From positions 1 through 45,077 of the forward strand of contig JACKQL020000213.1 in the NCBI GenBank assembly GCA_018296165.2: a stretch of DNA of 45,077 nt. The letters run 5' to 3'. The notes under the pieces are model-generated. The model saw only the letters and a list, made by a program, of their open reading frames with translations, did not search any database and was not told the DNA's origin. Every line of letters begins with the position of its first letter. Position 1 is the stretch's first letter. Both the position numbers and the translations under genes were made by a program. The DNA is from Termitomyces sp. T153. Its lineage: Eukaryota > Basidiomycota > Agaricomycetes > Agaricales > Lyophyllaceae. Positions 42,073 to 45,077 of this stretch are shown piece after piece.

Positions 42073-44514
42073 CATATAGATCTGCCACTTCAAACCATTC
42101 TGCCTCAAGTCACTTGATGTTGTTATCCAATGGTGCAATATTGGTGTTATTGAGAAGATCCATTAGTGAAGGAGCTGAGTACTGTTGTGGGAGACTTGTG
42201 GTGCCAGGGTTAGAATGGGTTGGTTTGACTTTGGGGACATAAATGTGAGCTTTATGTTTGTACTTTCCATCCTCAAATCCATTAGTAAAAAAATCATAGA
42301 GTTTTGCACACTCAACAAGAGTCTCAGGGCATATAGAACTTTGTCTAGCTGTATTGAACCAACCCAGGCATGAGGCTGTTCACTCATCACATATTTTGGA
42401 GGGAGAGATTGAGAATATCTTGATGGCAATGCACTATATGTATATACATATGTCAATCAGATCCAAGAATTTTTGTGAGATGCACATACTGCTAATTGAC
42501 TAGCATTAGAGTCTCTTTTTAGGCCCTCCCAATACACCAAAGGTGATGTATTGATGTCCCAAGAATAGCTGCAAAACAGCTCTTGATTGTAGGCCCAATG
42601 GAGCATTTCATTAACAAGCACAGCACATTCCTCCTTACCACTTGCATTGAGTCTCTGCTGCTCTCCTTTCAGGATTTGGAGTGCTGCTCACAGAAATTGA
42701 TTATATATAGTAGGATGATTCTCTTTATTGAGTGTTTCTCAATTCTGCAGAACTGGCATGGTGAGCTGGATAGCTCCATTGTGGCAGGAGATTTTGAGAA
42801 ATGGTAGTTATGCTTTATGAGGTCAAGTATGCACATGGATGCAGCCAATATCCTAACAAGAATATTTCATATGATGACTCAGTCATCATTTGATCAAAGC
42901 AGTGGTTGTAAATCTTGATGATCTTGCTGCAATGTTGAGTGAGATCACATCATGGATTACCTAGGACCTTTTCAAGATGCCAAGCAATACATACCCATGC
43001 ATAGAGACATCAGCACAATTTATTGCTTGGCCCTCAAGTGTAAGAATGGCATTAGCTCCAGGAGCAAGAAGTTGAAGCTCACTCATAAAGTTGTAATGAA
43101 TCAGATCTCCTGCATCAAGATGTGATCACAACTTCTGAGCCTAATAGAATTGAGGTTATTCAATTGTTATTTTGCAAGAAATTGAGCTTACTGCCTTGGT
43201 ATCAAATGATAATGTCTCCTTTGTCATACACATATGAATTGCAGGCATACAGAGTTGAATAGCCTTTGCTTGAAGATAAGATGTTGAAAAGCAAGTTTTG
43301 GAATAGGATTTGATTTCCTCAGAAATTCCTAGATTGGTATGTTCCATTGTCAGCTGAAATGTTCCATAGTTAGACTTTCCAAAGTAGTTTGAGATGCCAG
43401 AAATAGTTGATAGAAGCTTGAGTATATTTTAAGTTAGCATGCACTACAAACAAAACATTGATTTATGCTCCTTACCAATTTAAAGAGTTTGCCAATGTCC
43501 TTTAGGAAAAGATTGAGATTGTGGCATGGGTCATATATAATCAAAATCCATGAATAGGTGCAATGAACCAGCTGTTTGGAAAGTCAAACATTTGATCCAC
43601 CATCTCCTGCTATAGCACAGTATTGTTTTGGATCATAGCCATTGAGTATCTATTATGAATCAGCATCTCTACTATTTATTGTCAAACAATTCCTCTTACT
43701 CTGTTTATAACAGTCCATAATGCTTGTCCAGTGACTGAAACACCCTTGAATACATGACCCTCCACAAGAAAAGAATGGCACTTGGATGTCATTGCATAAA
43801 AGGTATATATTTCATCATTTGCACAAGTACTTCATCCATCAAGTGAAAGAGTAAGATACTGCTATCCATGCAAGAATTCAGCAAGTTTTACAGTAAATGC
43901 AGCTGTTTCTTGAGCAATCTGTCTTGTGAAAAAAGCAGATTGATTGGGGACCACATAGTTCACAGCAAGTGCAGTTAAGAGATCACAAAAAATGGGCTAT
44001 CAAGCATGGCAAATGGAATCACACAGCAGATGATGACTTGAAAGAGGAGAAGGTCAATGTGGGCCTGTCGCTGAACACTGATTTTTGTCGTGCCATTCAA
44101 CAGTCTCTCCATCATTACAACATTGCCAAACATCACACAGCTTGTCCATATGTTGGGTCCAGCCTTTCCTTTCCAAGCTGTTCAGCTCCTTGATTGTGTC
44201 CTCATTAAGTCTGATAAGATCAAGGAGTTCTGCAGGACCAGTTTCATCAAATTGATGATGAGCTTCAAGAAGCTTCCACCTTTGTTCTTGAGAGAGCATG
44301 ACACAAGCTTTAGACAAGCCCCAGGATGTGCAGAAAGCCTCAGAATAGTATGGTTTTGCAATACTCTAAGCTCTGGACATTTTCTGAATTTTTCACATAA
44401 ATCACATGATGTTTTCAGACCTCCAAAGTTAATAACGTTAAAAACATGTGAAAACCATGTGAAAAATAACAATGTTTTTAACATCAGAGTTTTCAACCCA
44501 GCACTAATACTGCC

Positions 44515-45077
44515 TCTACCCCTCGATATCATCACCATTCCATATGCCAAGACACCCAAACCCAAGTTGGCCACCATAACAAATCATGCGCAGACTGCTA
44601 GGGAGAAGTTTGGGAAAAGGGAAAGGACAACGGAAGGACGCCGAGTAACGCCGACCCAGCATGCCATATCGAACAGCCATCCAATAAAAACGCAAAGCCA
44701 AAAAAAAACACGCGGTACAGACCTCGGGCGTGCACGGAAAACACTCTGGTCCATGCGCCAGCAGTACGCTATAAAAAGGGCAGGGATTCGAGGAAGGGGG
44801 GCAAGCAACGACGTACCACGGCTCGGAGAAACCCCAGGGAGCAGTTCTCTTAGGCTTACAAGTGTTTAGTTGTTTCAGGTTTTTAATTAATAATATTTGG
44901 ACCCTTTGAATAGTACGAGACCGTCTCATACTTGCAAATAAACCATTTAAATTTATATATACTATTGTTACGTCTACGTGAGCTTGCGTGTAACTAAAGC
45001 CTCCAAACTTCTGTGAAACAAAGTTTGATCCGTTGATCCGATCAATTGACGGCATCAAATCTTACATTTCGCATCAA
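44515..45077 (+). other. CpG-rich, promoter/LTR-like sequence truncated by the window end
   Basis: Unlike the hAT element, this flank is CpG-rich. It has a good TATA box, CTATAAAAAGGGCAGGG (44770-44786), then a GC-rich leader, and AATAAA (44938-44943) about 160 bp downstream. That order suits the U3-R-U5 of a young LTR. I cannot find a partner repeat in the window. A minus-strand ORF (45058-44516) crosses it and is probably incidental. Confidence 0.4.

Larger units (their letters stand above)
35680..44060 (-). pseudogene. hAT transposase (degenerate), split by the LTR element
   Basis: On the minus strand the reading starts upstream of about 44000. It passes AVNYVVPNQSAFFTRQIA (about 43970-43915), DEIYTFYAMTSKCHSF (about 43825-43780), SNYFGKSNYGTFQLT (near 43400-43350), then KSYSKTCFSTSYLQAKAIQL (43310-43250). 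This pattern resembles the RNase H-like core (DUF659/hAT) of basidiomycete transposases. A more decayed region runs to 42078. Across the nested LTR element the frame rejoins: EWFEVADLY at about 42100-42078 continues as DLGEIEHVDAADPDEEHVV at 35932-35870, using one copy of CATAT. The C-terminal part is open to about 35680. Many stops upstream. Confidence 0.75.
35492..44506 (-). mobile_element. hAT DNA transposon, TSD ATACTGCC, containing a nested LTR element
   Basis: Terminal inverted repeats TAGTGTAGGGTTGAAAA (35492-35508) and its partner TAGTGCTGGGTTGAAAA (44506-44490, minus) match at 15 of 17 positions and begin TAGTG, as hAT ends do. A perfect 8 bp duplication ATACTGCC flanks them (35484-35491 and 44507-44514), the hAT length. 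Subterminal TTTTTCACATGTGAAAAA-like palindromes occur near both ends (35565-35582; 44445-44470). The element without its insertion is about 2.87 kb and encodes a decayed hAT transposase on the minus strand. Confidence 0.9.

Noticed and set aside
44090..44869. 259-codon plus-strand ORF
   Set aside because: It crosses the hAT right end and its TSD and is antisense to the hAT N-terminal region; no domain similarity.
44516..45058. 180-codon minus-strand ORF starting MMPSIDRINGSNF, reminiscent of a copia gag start
   Set aside because: Only the first dozen residues are suggestive; the rest reads back through a TATA box and polyadenylation-like signal, so it looks incidental.

Overview
The window reads as a repeat-dense stretch of a nuclear genome from a filamentous fungus, most likely an Agaricomycete (mushroom-forming basidiomycete). 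The grounds are the transposon families (a Ngaro/DIRS-type tyrosine-recombinase retrotransposon, a chromodomain Ty3/Gypsy element, a basidiomycete-style DDE_Tnp_4 transposase, a hAT element), a BTB-like host-gene remnant, and 50-55 bp introns with CTGAC-type branch points. I cannot name the species. No intact housekeeping gene, tRNA, rRNA or CRISPR array was found; almost everything is mobile DNA or its wreckage.

Layout. 57-981: a 925 bp tRNA-related SINE (minus strand) with a 13 bp target-site duplication (TSD). About 2335-17335: a dead Ngaro-like retrotransposon (gag-like, RT-RNase H, tyrosine recombinase) broken by solo LTRs at 2418-3558, 4877-5417 and 7481-16345. The last of these was itself hit by a second SINE (8345-16105), and that SINE by a CpG-rich LTR element (8503-15395), giving a nest four levels deep. 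17850-19364: a DDE transposase pseudogene with a solo LTR inside. 19476-22837: unrecognised ORF traces and a BTB-like exon. About 23085-30000: a dead chromovirus carrying a 1.1 kb insertion. 30001-33400: the 3' half of a second Ty3/Gypsy pol with a solo LTR inside its integrase. 35492-44506: a hAT element (8 bp TSD) with a complete CpG-rich LTR element (35933-42072) inside its transposase. 44515-45077: CpG-rich, promoter/LTR-like sequence running off the window.

The most interesting system is the LTR family called LTR-A here, with two long copies (8503-15395 on plus, 35933-42072 on minus). It has 1.2-1.3 kb LTRs with a variable 21 bp minisatellite, no recognisable gag or pol, and a candidate primer-binding site that is the exact 12-base complement of the predicted 5' end of its own transcript, as in Tf1/sushi self-priming. 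Both copies carry, antisense to the LTRs, a three-exon gene of 342 codons. In one copy its exons join in frame across two canonical 50 and 55 bp introns, with one premature stop. This looks like a non-autonomous, self-primed retrotransposon that carries an intron-containing antisense gene through reverse transcription.

Age layering is visible. The outer elements are almost free of CpG and full of stops, while the innermost LTR elements are CpG-rich. Precise TSDs and restored reading frames across several insertions make the order of events readable directly from the sequence.
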